This document shows positions 27,002-36,440 of a stretch of 62,073 bases of DNA, piece by piece. The notes beneath the pieces are model-generated. The model made no database searches, was not told the DNA's origin, and was given only the letters and a program-made list of their open reading frames with translations. The stretch is taken from the NCBI RefSeq assembly GCF_003943815.1, contig NZ_RJNA01000001.1:140387-202459 (forward strand), given 5' to 3'. How positions within the stretch are numbered: the first letter of the stretch is position 1; each line of letters starts with the position of its first letter. The DNA comes from Streptococcus cristatus. Lineage in GTDB: Bacteria > Bacillota > Bacilli > Lactobacillales > Streptococcaceae. Both the position numbers and the translations under genes were made by a program.

Positions 27002-27487
27002 ATGAAGACCTATCTTGTCAAACAGAAATTTCGCCTAGGTGGCGAACGCTTTGATATCAAGGACGATCAAGGTAACATAGATTACCAAGTAGAAGGATCA
27101 TTTTTCCAGATTCCTAAGAGTTTCACCATCTATGATGCCCAAGGACAGACAGTTAGCCAGATCAGCAAAACCTTTCTAACCTTCCTGCCTCAGTTTGAAA
27201 TCAAACTCAGCAACGGACATAGCTTTTATATCCGTCAGAAGTTCACTATCTTGCGTGATAAATATAAGTTTGATAATTTAGGCCTAAGGGTTGAAGGCAA
27301 TATCTGGGATCTGAATTTCCGATTACTAGATGACCGCGATCAAGTCGTGGCTGAGATTACCAAGGAGCTTTTCCATCTAACCTCGACTTATCAGGTGAGC
27401 GTCTATGATGAGGCTTATTCAGATTTAGTCATTTCCCTCTGCGTCGCTATTGATTATGTGGAGATGCTGGAAAGCTCTTCATCATAA
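27002..27487 (+). CDS. LURP-one-related (LOR) family protein
   Basis: A 161-residue protein of the LOR/YxjI type (Tubby-C-like beta-barrel fold). It shows the repeating pattern FRLGGERFDIKDDQGN, YQVEGSFFQIPKSFTIYDAQG, and LRVEGNIWDLNFRLLDDRDQVV. The family may bind membrane lipids; the bacterial role is unknown. The start is ATG 27002 with GGAGG at 26990-26994. A longer reading frame back to 26906 would run through the T-box and is not credible. It lies between the T-box and alaS, so it should respond to alanyl-tRNA starvation. Confidence 0.82.
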   Translation: MKTYLVKQKFRLGGERFDIKDDQGNIDYQVEGSFFQIPKSFTIYDAQGQTVSQISKTFLTFLPQFEIKLSNGHSFYIRQKFTILRDKYKFDNLGLRVEGNIWDLNFRLLDDRDQVVAEITKELFHLTSTYQVSVYDEAYSDLVISLCVAIDYVEMLESSSS

Positions 27488-27522
27488 TATAAATATTTAG
27501 AAAAATTAAGGAGAAAACATAA

Positions 27523-30141
27523 ATGAAACAAATGTCAAGTGCTCAAATTCGCCAAATGTGGCTGGATTTCTGGGCAAGCAAAGGCCACTCTGTAGAACCA
27601 TCAGTCAGCTTGGTTCCTGTAAACGACCCGACTCTTTTGTGGATCAACTCTGGGGTAGCAACTCTTAAGAAATATTTTGACGGGACCATTATCCCTGAAA
27701 ATCCACGTATTACCAATGCGCAAAAAGCGATTCGTACCAACGATATCGAAAATGTCGGAAAAACTGCTCGCCACCATACCATGTTTGAAATGTTGGGGAA
27801 CTTCTCTATCGGGGATTACTTCCGTGACGAAGCTATTACTTGGGCTTATGAACTCTTGACAAGCCCTGAGTGGTTTGATTTCCCTAAAGACAAACTCTAC
27901 ATGACCTATTACCCTGATGACAAAGATTCATACAATCGTTGGATTGCTGTTGGTGTGGACCCAAGTCACTTGATCCCAATCGAAGACAACTTCTGGGAAA
28001 TCGGTGCGGGACCTTCCGGACCTGATACAGAGATTTTCTTTGACCGTGGAGAAGCCTTTGACCCAGAAAATATCGGTCTTCGTCTCCTTGCAGAAGATAT
28101 CGAAAACGACCGTTATATCGAAATCTGGAATATCGTCTTGTCACAATTCAATGCTGACCCTGCTGTTCCTCGTAGCGAGTACAAGGAATTGCCACATAAG
28201 AACATTGATACGGGCGCTGGTTTGGAGCGTTTGGTGGCGGTTATTCAAGGGGCTAAGACCAACTTTGAAACAGACCTCTTCATGCCGATCATTCGTGAAG
28301 TTGAGAAGTTGTCTGGTAAGGTCTACGACCAAGATGGCGACAATATGAGCTTTAAGGTTATCGCTGACCACATCCGTTCTCTTTCATTTGCCATCGGTGA
28401 TGGTGCCCTTCCAGGAAACGAAGGCCGTGGCTATGTTCTTCGTCGTCTTCTCCGTCGTGCTTCCATGCATGGTCAAAAATTGGGTATCAATGAGCCTTTC
28501 CTTTACAAACTCGTTCCAACTGTTGGAAAAATTATGGAAAGCTACTACCCAGAAGTGCTTGAAAAACGTGACTTTATCGAGAAAATCGTTAAGAGCGAGG
28601 AAGAGTCATTTGCTCGTACGCTTCACTCAGGTCAACATTTTGCAGAAACCATTGTAGCAGACTTGAAGGAAAAAGGACAAACGGTTATCGCTGGTCAAGA
28701 TGTCTTTAAACTCTACGATACATACGGATTCCCAGTGGAGTTGACAGAAGAAATCGCTGAAGAAGCTGGTATGACGGTGGACCGTGAAGGCTTCGAGGCA
28801 GCCATGAAAGAGCAGCAAGAACGTGCGCGTGCATCAGCTGTTAAGGGTGGCTCAATGGGTATGCAAAATGAAACCCTTCAAAACATCACAGTTGAAAGTG
28901 TCTTTAACTACAATGCGAATCAATTGCCGTCTAAGTTGGTGGCTATCGTAGCTGATAATGCTGAAGTTGAAGCTGTTTCAGAAGGAACTGCCTCTCTCAT
29001 CTTTGCAGAGACTCCATTCTACGCTGAAATGGGTGGACAAGTAGCTGACCACGGTCAAATCTTGGATGCTGCAGGAAACGTCGTTGCTACTGTGACAGAT
29101 GTTCAAAAAGCACCAAACGGACAAGCTCTTCACACTGTTGAAGTTCATACTCCGCTTGCTTTGAACCAAGAATATACCTTGGCAATCGATACCAATCGTC
29201 GTCACCGTGTCATGAAAAACCACACAGCAACTCACTTGCTTCATGCCGCTCTTCACAATATCCTTGGTCACCATGCGACACAAGCAGGATCTCTGAACGA
29301 AGTCGAATTCCTTCGTTTTGACTTCACACATTTCCAAGCAGTAACTCCGGAAGAATTGCGCGCCATTGAACAACAAGTCAATGAGAAAATCTGGGAATCA
29401 ATTGCAGTAGAAACTGTTGAGACAGATATTGACACAGCAAAAGAAATGGGAGCTATGGCCCTCTTTGGTGAAAAATATGGCAAGGAAGTCCGTGTTGTGA
29501 CTATCGGTGACTACTCTGTCGAGCTTTGTGGTGGTACCCACGTTGGCAACACTTCTGAGATTGGCCTCTTCAAGATTGTCAAGGAAGAAGGAATCGGTTC
29601 AGGAACTCGCCGTATCTTGGCAGTGACTGGTAAGGAAGCCTTTGAAGCCTACCGTGAGCAAGAAGACGCTTTGAAAGCCGTCGCAGCGACCTTGAAAGCA
29701 CCTCAACTCAAGGAAGTACCTCACAAGGTTGAAGGACTTCAAGAGCAACTCCGTCAATTGCAAAAAGAAAATGCAGAGTTGAAAGAAAAAGCTGCAGCTG
29801 CAGCTGCAGGCGATGTCTTCAAGGATGTGAAGGAAGTCAACGGCCACCGTTACATCGCTAGTCAAGTTTCTGTATCAGATGCAGGTGCCCTTCGTACCTT
29901 TGCGGATAACTGGAAACAAAAAGACTACTCTGATGTGCTTGTCCTAGTTGCCGCTATCGGTGACAAAGTCAATGTCCTCGTAGCTAGCAAGACTAAAGAC
30001 CTTCATGCAGGAAACCTTGTCAAAGAATTGGCTCCAATCGTCGATGGACGTGGTGGTGGTAAACCAGACATGGCCATGGCAGGAGGAAGCAACCAAGCCA
30101 AGATCCAAGAACTCTTGGATGCAGTAGCTGGTAAATTGTAG
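27523..30141 (+). CDS. alaS: Alanyl-tRNA synthetase
   Basis: An 872-residue class II synthetase charging tRNA-Ala. The N-terminal catalytic core has the family start [19 protein letters not shown] and [18 protein letters not shown]. The editing domain has the zinc [11 protein letters not shown] and CGGTHVGNT motifs. It ends with a coiled coil (about 735-765) and the C-terminal glycine-rich [16 protein letters not shown]1-like domain. Length is typical. AAGGAGAAAAC precedes the ATG. Expression is controlled by the upstream T-box. Confidence 0.98.
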   Translation: MKQMSSAQIRQMWLDFWASKGHSVEPSVSLVPVNDPTLLWINSGVATLKKYFDGTIIPENPRITNAQKAIRTNDIENVGKTARHHTMFEMLGNFSIGDYFRDEAITWAYELLTSPEWFDFPKDKLYMTYYPDDKDSYNRWIAVGVDPSHLIPIEDNFWEIGAGPSGPDTEIFFDRGEAFDPENIGLRLLAEDIENDRYIEIWNIVLSQFNADPAVPRSEYKELPHKNIDTGAGLERLVAVIQGAKTNFETDLFMPIIREVEKLSGKVYDQDGDNMSFKVIADHIRSLSFAIGDGALPGNEGRGYVLRRLLRRASMHGQKLGINEPFLYKLVPTVGKIMESYYPEVLEKRDFIEKIVKSEEESFARTLHSGQHFAETIVADLKEKGQTVIAGQDVFKLYDTYGFPVELTEEIAEEAGMTVDREGFEAAMKEQQERARASAVKGGSMGMQNETLQNITVESVFNYNANQLPSKLVAIVADNAEVEAVSEGTASLIFAETPFYAEMGGQVADHGQILDAAGNVVATVTDVQKAPNGQALHTVEVHTPLALNQEYTLAIDTNRRHRVMKNHTATHLLHAALHNILGHHATQAGSLNEVEFLRFDFTHFQAVTPEELRAIEQQVNEKIWESIAVETVETDIDTAKEMGAMALFGEKYGKEVRVVTIGDYSVELCGGTHVGNTSEIGLFKIVKEEGIGSGTRRILAVTGKEAFEAYREQEDALKAVAATLKAPQLKEVPHKVEGLQEQLRQLQKENAELKEKAAAAAAGDVFKDVKEVNGHRYIASQVSVSDAGALRTFADNWKQKDYSDVLVLVAAIGDKVNVLVASKTKDLHAGNLVKELAPIVDGRGGGKPDMAMAGGSNQAKIQELLDAVAGKL

Positions 30142-30151
30142 TATGCTTTTT

Positions 30152-30180
30152 AAGATCAGGATTCAGTCCTGGTCTTTTTT
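30152..30180 (+). terminator. Terminator of alaS
   Basis: AAGATCAGGA and TCCTGGTCTT pair around TTCAG and lead into TTTTTT. Confidence 0.88.
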
Positions 30181-30229
30181 ACTTCTTACTTTGTAAAGGA
30201 TCTAAGTCTTTATGACAAAAATCTTTATT

Positions 30230-30274
30230 TTTTTGACAAATATACTTGTCAAAAAGAAAAGAATCTGTTACAAT
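30230..30274 (+). promoter_or_regulatory. Promoter with a perfect 10-bp palindrome
   Basis: TTTTTGACAA (30230-30239) and TTGTCAAAAA (30246-30255) form a perfect inverted repeat around ATATAC. The right arm holds the -35 TTGTCA (30246-30251), 17 bp before TACAAT (30269-30274), which is itself preceded by TGn. The dyad is therefore placed to block RNA polymerase and is a good operator candidate for the XRE regulator encoded at 30645. Confidence 0.72.
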
Positions 30275-30312
30275 GTATTTAAGTTAAGAAGAAAAGATAA
30301 AAGGAGGAACTA

Positions 30313-30633
30313 ATGGAGATACTGTTTTGGTGTCTACTTCCGATATTTTCTGGTTTGTGGCTGATGTCATCCAGTGAATTGAAAAATGTAAAAAGGAAGT
30401 TGAAACGTTTAGAGAGAAATAAAGAAAGGAGTGGAGAAATGTCACGTTTTTTTAAAGAAATGATTGGGAAAAAACCGATCATCATTGGTGAAGTTTTCGG
30501 GACAGATTGCTGGGAGGTAGTTGATGCTGATGACGATTGGGTTAAGTTGAGTAAGACCAATAAAAAAGGTCAAACAAGAATCAAGCTCATGCGCATTGAC
30601 GATATCAAGTCTGTTGAACTGAAAGAAGACTGA
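30313..30633 (+). CDS. Small membrane-anchored protein with SH3-like tail
   Basis: 106 residues. There is one N-terminal hydrophobic segment (about 3-19, FWCLLPIFSGLWLM), then a very basic/acidic helical linker (24-45). The compact C-terminal part (about 52-104, IIGEVFGTDCWEVVDADDDWVKL...RIDDIKSVEL) alternates like a small beta barrel. AAGGAGG at 30301-30307 precedes the ATG. It is the first gene of the operon; the family is not recognised. It may be a membrane-tethered sensor or partner for the XRE regulator 11 bp downstream (inference). Confidence 0.7.
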   Translation: MEILFWCLLPIFSGLWLMSSSELKNVKRKLKRLERNKERSGEMSRFFKEMIGKKPIIIGEVFGTDCWEVVDADDDWVKLSKTNKKGQTRIKLMRIDDIKSVELKED

Positions 30634-30644
30634 GAGGTGTTGTC

Positions 30645-30851
30645 ATGAAGCTGAAAAATCGACTCAAAGAGCTGAGGGCTAGAGACGGGTTGAATCAAAC
30701 CGACTTGGCTAAGAAAGCCGGCGTGTCGCGGCAAACGATTAGCTTGCTGGAGCGGGATGAATACACGCCCTCCGTGGTCATTGCTCTCAAAATTGCTCAG
30801 ATTTTCAACGAAAGTGTCGAAAATGTCTTTCGCCTAGTGGAGGAAGAGTAG
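30645..30851 (+). CDS. XRE-family (Cro/CI-type) transcriptional regulator
   Basis: A 68-residue minimal helix-turn-helix protein, similar in size to the YozG/YgzD group. It is essentially only the DNA-binding domain: LKELRARDGLNQTDLAKKAGVSRQTISLLERDEYTPSVVIALKIA (key Q19-T-D-L and R-Q-T-I). No sensor domain is present. GAGGTG precedes the start. Such small regulators usually sit beside the membrane/ABC genes they control; here it probably binds the palindrome at 30230-30255. Confidence 0.9.
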   Translation: MKLKNRLKELRARDGLNQTDLAKKAGVSRQTISLLERDEYTPSVVIALKIAQIFNESVENVFRLVEEE

Positions 30852-31016
30852 GCTGTTAGGAAAAATCAGTTGCTGGAGACAGTTTATGATAGCCATCTTG
30901 TCATGAAGACAAGCAAGCTTTCATATCATAGCGATTACTTGTCTGATCCTGATAAGTTGAGTAAGTATATTAGTGCTTTTCCGCAAGTGACGGAAAGTAA
31001 AACAAGGAGAAAAACA

Positions 31017-31370
31017 ATGCAAGAATTTATGGAAAACTTTAAAGTTAACGAAGAACAAGCAAAAATTGCTGGTGTCTGTGCAGGTTTGGCGGATTATTTT
31101 GGGATAAAGGTAGCTTATATTCGTCTGATCTTCGGAGTTGTAGTGCTAGCATCAACTGAGCTAGGGATTTTTGTAGCCTTGGGCTATGCCTATCTGGCAG
31201 GATGGTTCCAAAAGGATTATTTGTGGAATAAAATGAACAAAAAAGTCAGAAATCACTTTATTTTTCTGATGACAGTGCTGATTATTTTACCTTTATTTGG
31301 CCGTGAAATACTGGAAATTGCCTCTGACTTTATTAGCCAAGTCATGGCTTGGCTGACTGCGCTTATTTAA
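31017..31370 (+). CDS. PspC-domain membrane protein
   Basis: 117 residues. The N-terminal half carries the PspC pattern AKIAGVCAGLADYFGIKVAYIRLIFGVVVL, followed by further hydrophobic segments (to about 70) and a second membrane region (85-115). PspC proteins are associated with envelope-stress responses. The start is ATG 31017 with AAGGAG at 31004-31009. A longer in-frame extension exists but lacks a ribosome binding site. The 165-bp gap before it contains TTTCCG/CGGAAA dyads near 30978-30998. Confidence 0.82.
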   Translation: MQEFMENFKVNEEQAKIAGVCAGLADYFGIKVAYIRLIFGVVVLASTELGIFVALGYAYLAGWFQKDYLWNKMNKKVRNHFIFLMTVLIILPLFGREILEIASDFISQVMAWLTALI

Positions 31371-31385
31371 GAATAGGAGAAAACA

Positions 31386-32129
31386 ATGTCAACAAAGAAA
31401 AGAATATTGAGAAATATCGGCATCTTAATTCTTGCTGCTATATTAGGAGGAGGAGTAGTCAGTTTTATAATGGCTCATTTTGAGTATTTCTCTTGGCCGA
31501 CCGTCTTAAATGTTGAACTGCTGAAGAACATTGGTCGAGCGAGTTTGTTCATTCTCTATCCCGTAACCTTTTTCTTGCTCTATCAGACGCATAAAGTTCA
31601 CGGAGCTTACCAGAGAGAAGAAGATGATGACAGAAGCTATGAGCTCTATCGTCAAACTTTCAAAACCCTAGAATATGCGACGATTTTATATAATATCTCG
31701 TCTGCTCTGACTCTATTCACCCTCTTTGTAGGAGTTAGCTACCTAGGTCCGCTACTAAGGTCAGAAACGGCGATTCACATTCCGTTTTATGATATTGCAC
31801 TGTTTCTTGCTTTGATTTTAGGTCAAATTCTTGTCTTGAAAACCACTCAGAAGGTTCGTCAATATAAATTATCTGCTATGCCAACCATTGAGGAGATGAA
31901 GGACTATGCTCTGTCTTATGATGAAGGGGAGTTGCAGGCTCATTATGAACAAAGCTTTTTAACCCTCTTCAATCTCAATCAGCGCCTCATTCCAGGCCTT
32001 TATGTCTTGCTCTTTATTCTTGGAGCTGGGACACCAATGCAGGTCGTATCCGGCATGATTGTCTTAACCATTATTTTTGTCTATATCAATGTGGACTCCT
32101 ATCAAGCAGTTAAAAGATATTTCAAATAA
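31386..32129 (+). CDS. DUF3169 family membrane protein
   Basis: A 247-residue protein with about six membrane segments in three pairs. A soluble acidic loop (PTIEEMKDYALSYDEGELQAHYEQSF, key YDEGE) precedes the last pair. This organisation and the C-terminal INVDSYQAVKRYFK fit DUF3169 proteins, often encoded next to small XRE regulators and ABC transporters in streptococci. AATAGGAG precedes the ATG. Function unknown. Confidence 0.72.
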   Translation: MSTKKRILRNIGILILAAILGGGVVSFIMAHFEYFSWPTVLNVELLKNIGRASLFILYPVTFFLLYQTHKVHGAYQREEDDDRSYELYRQTFKTLEYATILYNISSALTLFTLFVGVSYLGPLLRSETAIHIPFYDIALFLALILGQILVLKTTQKVRQYKLSAMPTIEEMKDYALSYDEGELQAHYEQSFLTLFNLNQRLIPGLYVLLFILGAGTPMQVVSGMIVLTIIFVYINVDSYQAVKRYFK

Positions 32130-32130
32130 G

Positions 32131-32319
32131 CTGTTTGTCGGTCAAAAAGGAGTTCATCTGAAATTAGTGAGTTTTATCTTTCCTAGTATCTATATTGGAC
32201 TGATACTGTTAAATCTTCTATTCCAACTGGATACGATTTTGGCTTGGATTGCGGTATCGGTCATCTATCTTTATGTTACTGTCAGCCAGTACAAAATCGT
32301 TAAACGTTATTACAAGTAA
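32131..32319 (+). pseudogene. Remnant of a second DUF3169 gene
   Basis: Immediately after the DUF3169 stop, a different frame encodes a hydrophobic stretch ending VSQYKIVKRYYK. This resembles the C-terminus of the intact DUF3169 protein (DSYQAVKRYFK) and has the same paired-helix layout before it. No properly spaced start is present (GTG at 32167 is 14 bases from AAGGAG). It looks like the 3' end of a duplicated gene left after deletion. A 50-residue expressed protein cannot be excluded. Confidence 0.55.
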
Positions 32320-32338
32320 GAAAGTGAGAAGAGGCCTT

Positions 32339-33172
32339 ATGTCACAAGTGATTCAAGTAGAGAATATTTCTAAAAGTTTTGGAGATAAAAAAGCTTTAGA
32401 ACGGATTAATTTTCATATCGATCAAGGAGAAATTTTCGGATTTTTAGGACCATCTGGCTCGGGAAAAACAACCTTAATTAACATCCTGACAGGCCAGCTT
32501 GATGCTGACAATGGACAAAGTAAAATTCTTGGTAAGGCCTCAGATGCTATTAATGCTCAGGATTTGGTGAAAATTGGCCTAGTATCTGATACAAGTGGCT
32601 TTTATGAGAAGATGACTCTCTATAAAAACCTGCAGATATATGCTAAATTATACGATTTAAAAAATGAGCGGATAGATGAAGTGTTAGAGCAGGTTGGTTT
32701 GTTAGAAAGCAAAAATATTGTAGCAGAGAAGCTTTCGACAGGTATGAAGCAGCGGATGTTTCTAGCTCGGGCTCTTTTAAATAATCCTGAGGTCTTATTC
32801 TTGGATGAACCAACGAGTGGACTTGATCCCCGTACTTCCAAGGTGATTCATGAGCTTTTGCTTGAGCTGAAGAAAAAGGGAACAACCATTTTTCTGACGA
32901 CGCATGATATGCATGAAGCTAGCGCCCTTTGTGATCGACTGGCCTTGCTAAATAAGGGAGTATTAGTAGAATATGGCGAGCCGAAAGCTATTATTCAAAA
33001 ATATAACACAGCCAAGAAAGTTAAAATTAGCTATGAAAATGGGGAAACCGAGCAAATTTCGTTCTCAGAATTGGCTACAAAAGACCTAAAATTGGCTATT
33101 ACAGTACATTCTTGCGAACCTACATTAGAAGAAATTTTTATTCAATTAACAGGAGAAAAACTAGATGTATAA
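32339..33172 (+). CDS. ABC transporter ATP-binding protein
   Basis: A 277-residue ATPase of the CcmA/NatA type. Walker A is GPSGSGKTT, the signature is LSTGMKQRM, Walker B is VLFLDEPTSGLD, and the H-loop is TTHDMHE. The C-terminal 60 residues form the extension common in drug/bacteriocin exporters. ATG 32339 is chosen because AGAGG and the conserved MSQVIQVENISKSFG start match. It overlaps the permease gene by 8 bp. Confidence 0.93.
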   Translation: MSQVIQVENISKSFGDKKALERINFHIDQGEIFGFLGPSGSGKTTLINILTGQLDADNGQSKILGKASDAINAQDLVKIGLVSDTSGFYEKMTLYKNLQIYAKLYDLKNERIDEVLEQVGLLESKNIVAEKLSTGMKQRMFLARALLNNPEVLFLDEPTSGLDPRTSKVIHELLLELKKKGTTIFLTTHDMHEASALCDRLALLNKGVLVEYGEPKAIIQKYNTAKKVKISYENGETEQISFSELATKDLKLAITVHSCEPTLEEIFIQLTGEKLDV

Positions 33173-33857
33173 AAAAATTAAAGCTCTCACATGGCTGCGT
33201 ACTCAGATTTTATTGACAAATTCTTCTTTGCTTATGTCCGTCTTGCTGCCTTTTGGCCTCCTCTTTTTGTACAATATGATTTTAAATAAGAATGGCAATG
33301 CAGGCCAAGGACTATTGAAGATGATCCTGCCTATGACCTTTGCCATGAGTGGCGGCTACATGGTGTCTATTATGATGGCAGAGGACAAGGAGAAGCGTAA
33401 TCTAAAAACCTTGATGTTGAGCGGGGTTCGTTCTATTGAATACCTCTTATCCATGTTGGTTTATCCCTTCCTATTTACAGTCTTTGCCTTAATTTTTTTC
33501 CCATATTATTTGCATGTAGACCTCTCTGGCAAATGGCCTATCTATCTTTTGATCAATCTCTTAATTATTGTTATTATCCTTTTAATCAATCTTTTTATTG
33601 GTGCTATTTCCAAGACACAGTCTCAAGCTCAGGTTTATAGTTTATTTCCGCTGTTGCTGATTAGTTTCGTGCCTCTATTTGCTAGTTTTGATAAAACAAT
33701 ACAGAATATTCTGCGGTTTACTTTTATGAATCCATTTATCAACTTCTTTGAAGCAGGAGACTATTCATTCAAAATTGAAGATTTCTCTAATTTGGTGATT
33801 TGGCTTCTTATTTTTATCAGTGCAAGCACCTATGTCTTGAGTAAAGGTCGAAAATGA
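33165..33857 (+). CDS. ABC-2 type transporter permease
   Basis: A 230-residue membrane protein with six spans, the usual size of a half permease. It contains the cytoplasmic EDKEKRNLKTLMLSGVRSIEYL coupling segment (key E-K-x-x-x-T-L-x-L-S-G) typical of ABC-2 exporters. It is translationally coupled to the ATPase. The exported substrate is unknown. Confidence 0.88.
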   Translation: MYKKIKALTWLRTQILLTNSSLLMSVLLPFGLLFLYNMILNKNGNAGQGLLKMILPMTFAMSGGYMVSIMMAEDKEKRNLKTLMLSGVRSIEYLLSMLVYPFLFTVFALIFFPYYLHVDLSGKWPIYLLINLLIIVIILLINLFIGAISKTQSQAQVYSLFPLLLISFVPLFASFDKTIQNILRFTFMNPFINFFEAGDYSFKIEDFSNLVIWLLIFISASTYVLSKGRK

Positions 33858-33870
33858 TGGAGGAGCTTTT

Positions 33871-34431
33871 ATGAAACTCATTAAAAAAATTAATTTTATG
33901 GAAGAAAAGAAATATGTAATCGGTCTAAATGTAGCGGGGCTCTTACTGATTTTTCCTTTCTCCATGCTTTTTGCGAAATTGACCCAGCTAATTTTTCGTG
34001 CAGACCATTATGATTTTTCGGGTCTAGATCTTGCCTATTTGTTAGTTTTTGCCTTTATCCTTGTCGTCATCCATGAGTACATCCACGGTTTCTTCTTCAA
34101 GTTTTTTGGTAAAGGGAAGGCCAAGGTAAAGTTTGGTTTTAAAAATGGGATGGCTTATGCGACTAGTCCAGGAACTTTTTACAATCGTAAGGACTTCTTG
34201 GTCATTGGTTTGGCTCCCTTTGTTTTGATTAGCCTGCTTCTGACCTTATTGGCCATGCTGGGCTTGCTCAGTTCAACTCTCTACATGCCTCTAGCTAGTA
34301 TTCATGCAGCGGGCTGTGTTGGTGACTTTTACATCGCTTTGCTGCTGTTGGGCCAGACTGATGATATTCTGGTCGAGGATACTGAGGTTGGGATGAATTT
34401 TTACCAGAAAGAAGAGCCTAGTCAGGGCTAG
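33871..34431 (+). CDS. DUF3267 metalloprotease-like membrane protein
   Basis: A 186-residue protein with about four spans. The motif HEYIH (residues 68-72, in VVIHEYIHGFFF) is the HExxH zinc site of DUF3267 proteins. A later GDFYIA (about 152) may hold a third ligand, as in site-2-protease-like enzymes. TGGAGGAGC precedes the ATG. As the last gene of the XRE-ABC operon it could process an exported or regulatory peptide (inference). Confidence 0.78.
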   Translation: MKLIKKINFMEEKKYVIGLNVAGLLLIFPFSMLFAKLTQLIFRADHYDFSGLDLAYLLVFAFILVVIHEYIHGFFFKFFGKGKAKVKFGFKNGMAYATSPGTFYNRKDFLVIGLAPFVLISLLLTLLAMLGLLSSTLYMPLASIHAAGCVGDFYIALLLLGQTDDILVEDTEVGMNFYQKEEPSQG

Positions 34432-34566
34432 GAATCACTGGCATTAGATACTTCTTGTAAAATGTCTATTAAAGAGTAACAGACTTGATAATTTAATGAT
34501 TTGGAGCAATGTTGATCCTGCCTAAATGGATGGCAGCGTGATACTAAATTCAAGTTTAAAAAAATG

Positions 34567-34599
34567 AAACCCGAAGGACTAGAAGTTCCTTCGGGTTTT
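34567..34599. terminator. Bidirectional terminator between the DUF3267 gene and ald
   Basis: AAACCCGAAGGA and TCCTTCGGGTTTT form a 12-bp stem with A- and T-tracts on both sides, serving the convergent genes. The 180 bp before it hold no gene. Confidence 0.9.
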
Positions 34600-34618
34600 G
34601 TATATAAGAGAAAAATGA

Positions 34619-35731
34619 TTAGATAAGTTCGTCAATAGAAGTATAATCGAGATTCAATCCTTCTGCAACTGGTCGACTAGTGATGTGGCCGTGATAGGTT
34701 GTGACACCTTCACGCAATCCAGCGTCGTCTGCAATAGCTTGTCTGAAGCCTTTACCAGCCAGTGCTTCAATATAAGGAAGGGTGACATTGGTCAGAGCGA
34801 TAGTAGAAGTGCGGGCTACGGCACCTGGGATATTGGCTACCGCATAGTGGAGAACACCGTGTTTCTCATAAACTGGTTCATCATGGGTGGTCACGCGGTC
34901 AGCAGTCTCGATAACACCACCTTGGTCAACGGCCACGTCAACAATGACAGAACCAGGGCGCATTTGCTTCACCATATCGTCAGTTACCAGTTTTGGTGCC
35001 TTAGCGCCAGGAATGAGCACAGCTCCAATCACGACATCTGCTTCGCGGACGCTTGCCTCGATGTTAAATGGATTGGACATGAGGGTTTGGATTTGGTTAC
35101 CAAAGACTTCTTCCAGTACGGATAGACGTTTGGCACTAATATCGAGAATCGTAACTTGAGCGCCTAGTCCCAGAGCGATACGGGCTGCATGAGTTCCTAC
35201 AACACCGCCTCCGATAATGGTAACTTTACCTTTTGGCACTCCGGGTACACCGCCAAGGAGAACGCCAGAGCCGCCTGTCTGCTTGGTTAGGAAATGAGCT
35301 CCGATTTGGACTGCCATACGGCCAGCAACCTCACTCATAGGTACTAAGAGTGGTAGTTGTCCTTGTCCGTCACGTACAGTCTCGTAAGCTACCCCGGTAG
35401 TTTTGGCATTTACCATAGCTTGGGCTAATTCGGGAGCAGCGGCCATGTGCAGGTAAGTGAAGAGTAGGAGGTCGTCACGCAAGAATTGGTATTCAGCTTC
35501 CAGCGGTTCTTTAACCTTTACAACCAACTCAGCTGCCCAAGCTTCAGCAGCAGTGGCAACGATTTTTGCACCTTGCTTTTGGTAGTCTGCATCTGTAAAA
35601 CCAGATCCCAGCCCCGCATTTGTCTCAATCAGAACTTCATGGCCTTTACCAACGAGGCTATGAACACCAGCTGGTGTTAGAGCGACACGATTTTCATTGT
35701 TTTTGATTTCTTTTGGAATACCGATTAACAT
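34619..35731 (-). CDS. ald: Alanine dehydrogenase
   Basis: A 370-residue NAD-dependent alanine dehydrogenase converting alanine to pyruvate and ammonia, or the reverse. It shows the family start [20 protein letters not shown], the catalytic Lys/His region and the Rossmann loop [20 protein letters not shown]. Length is standard. The gene is monocistronic and leftward, with a cre-like site just upstream. Ald is not universal in streptococci. Confidence 0.96.
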   Translation of the reverse strand: MLIGIPKEIKNNENRVALTPAGVHSLVGKGHEVLIETNAGLGSGFTDADYQKQGAKIVATAAEAWAAELVVKVKEPLEAEYQFLRDDLLLFTYLHMAAAPELAQAMVNAKTTGVAYETVRDGQGQLPLLVPMSEVAGRMAVQIGAHFLTKQTGGSGVLLGGVPGVPKGKVTIIGGGVVGTHAARIALGLGAQVTILDISAKRLSVLEEVFGNQIQTLMSNPFNIEASVREADVVIGAVLIPGAKAPKLVTDDMVKQMRPGSVIVDVAVDQGGVIETADRVTTHDEPVYEKHGVLHYAVANIPGAVARTSTIALTNVTLPYIEALAGKGFRQAIADDAGLREGVTTYHGHITSRPVAEGLNLDYTSIDELI

Positions 35732-35770
35732 AAAAAATATGCTCCTTTTTTAAGATGTTTTTATTGTATA

Positions 35771-35785
35771 TGAAAACGCTTCAAA
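35771..35785 (-). promoter_or_regulatory. cre-like site upstream of ald
   Basis: TGAAAACGCTTCAAA matches the CcpA box core (AACGCTT with flanking TGAA/CA) except near one end. It lies about 40 bp from the ald start, in position to repress it when sugar is plentiful. Confidence 0.6.
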
Positions 35786-35861
35786 AATCAAGAAAAAATC
35801 GGAGCGGTTTGCTTTCATTAGTGAATTGTGCTATTCTGTTAAGAAAAAATAGGAGGCCCTG

Positions 35862-36431
35862 ATGGAAAATATTTATGTCAAACTGGCCCGTCATACCAGA
35901 CTGGAAACTGAGCGGTTGATTCTGCGTCCAGTGACCTTGGAAGATGCCCCAGCGATGTTTGAGTACGCTTCGGATGAGGAAAATACTCGCTATACCTTTG
36001 AGACTAACAAAAGCCTGGAAGAAACACGCAACAATATCGCTCTCTTCTATCTGGCCAATCCTTTGGGGCGCTGGGGAATAGAAGTAAAGGAAAGCAGCAA
36101 ATTCATCGGGACTATTGACCTGCATAAGATCAGGCTGGACTTGAAAACGGCGGCTATCGGATATGTAATCAATAAAAGATACTGGAATCAGGGCTACACG
36201 ACAGAGGCCAATCGCGCAGTCATCAAGCTGGCTTTTGAGGAAGTCGGCATGAACAAACTTGTAGCGCTGCATGATGTGGACAATCCCGCTTCTGGCCGGG
36301 TTATGGTCAAGTCTGGTATGAAATATTCCCACGAAGAGCCTTACGCATCACTAGACAAACATGAGAAAGGCCGCATTGTGACACGGGTTTATTACTATCT
36401 GACTAAGGAAGATTATTTTGCAAAAAAATGA
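35862..36431 (+). CDS. GNAT acetyltransferase (RimJ/RimL-like)
   Basis: A 189-residue N-acetyltransferase. It has the RimL-like start LETERLILRPVTLEDAPAMFEYA, a central IGYVINKRYWNQGYTTEANRAVIKLAF segment that binds acetyl-CoA (key Q-G-x-x-T/A), and DVDNPASGRVMVKSGM near the end. It could modify a ribosomal protein, small molecule or antibiotic; the target is unknown. AATAGGAGG precedes the ATG. It is divergent from ald. Confidence 0.88.
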   Translation: MENIYVKLARHTRLETERLILRPVTLEDAPAMFEYASDEENTRYTFETNKSLEETRNNIALFYLANPLGRWGIEVKESSKFIGTIDLHKIRLDLKTAAIGYVINKRYWNQGYTTEANRAVIKLAFEEVGMNKLVALHDVDNPASGRVMVKSGMKYSHEEPYASLDKHEKGRIVTRVYYYLTKEDYFAKK

Positions 36432-36440
36432 GAAAGGATA

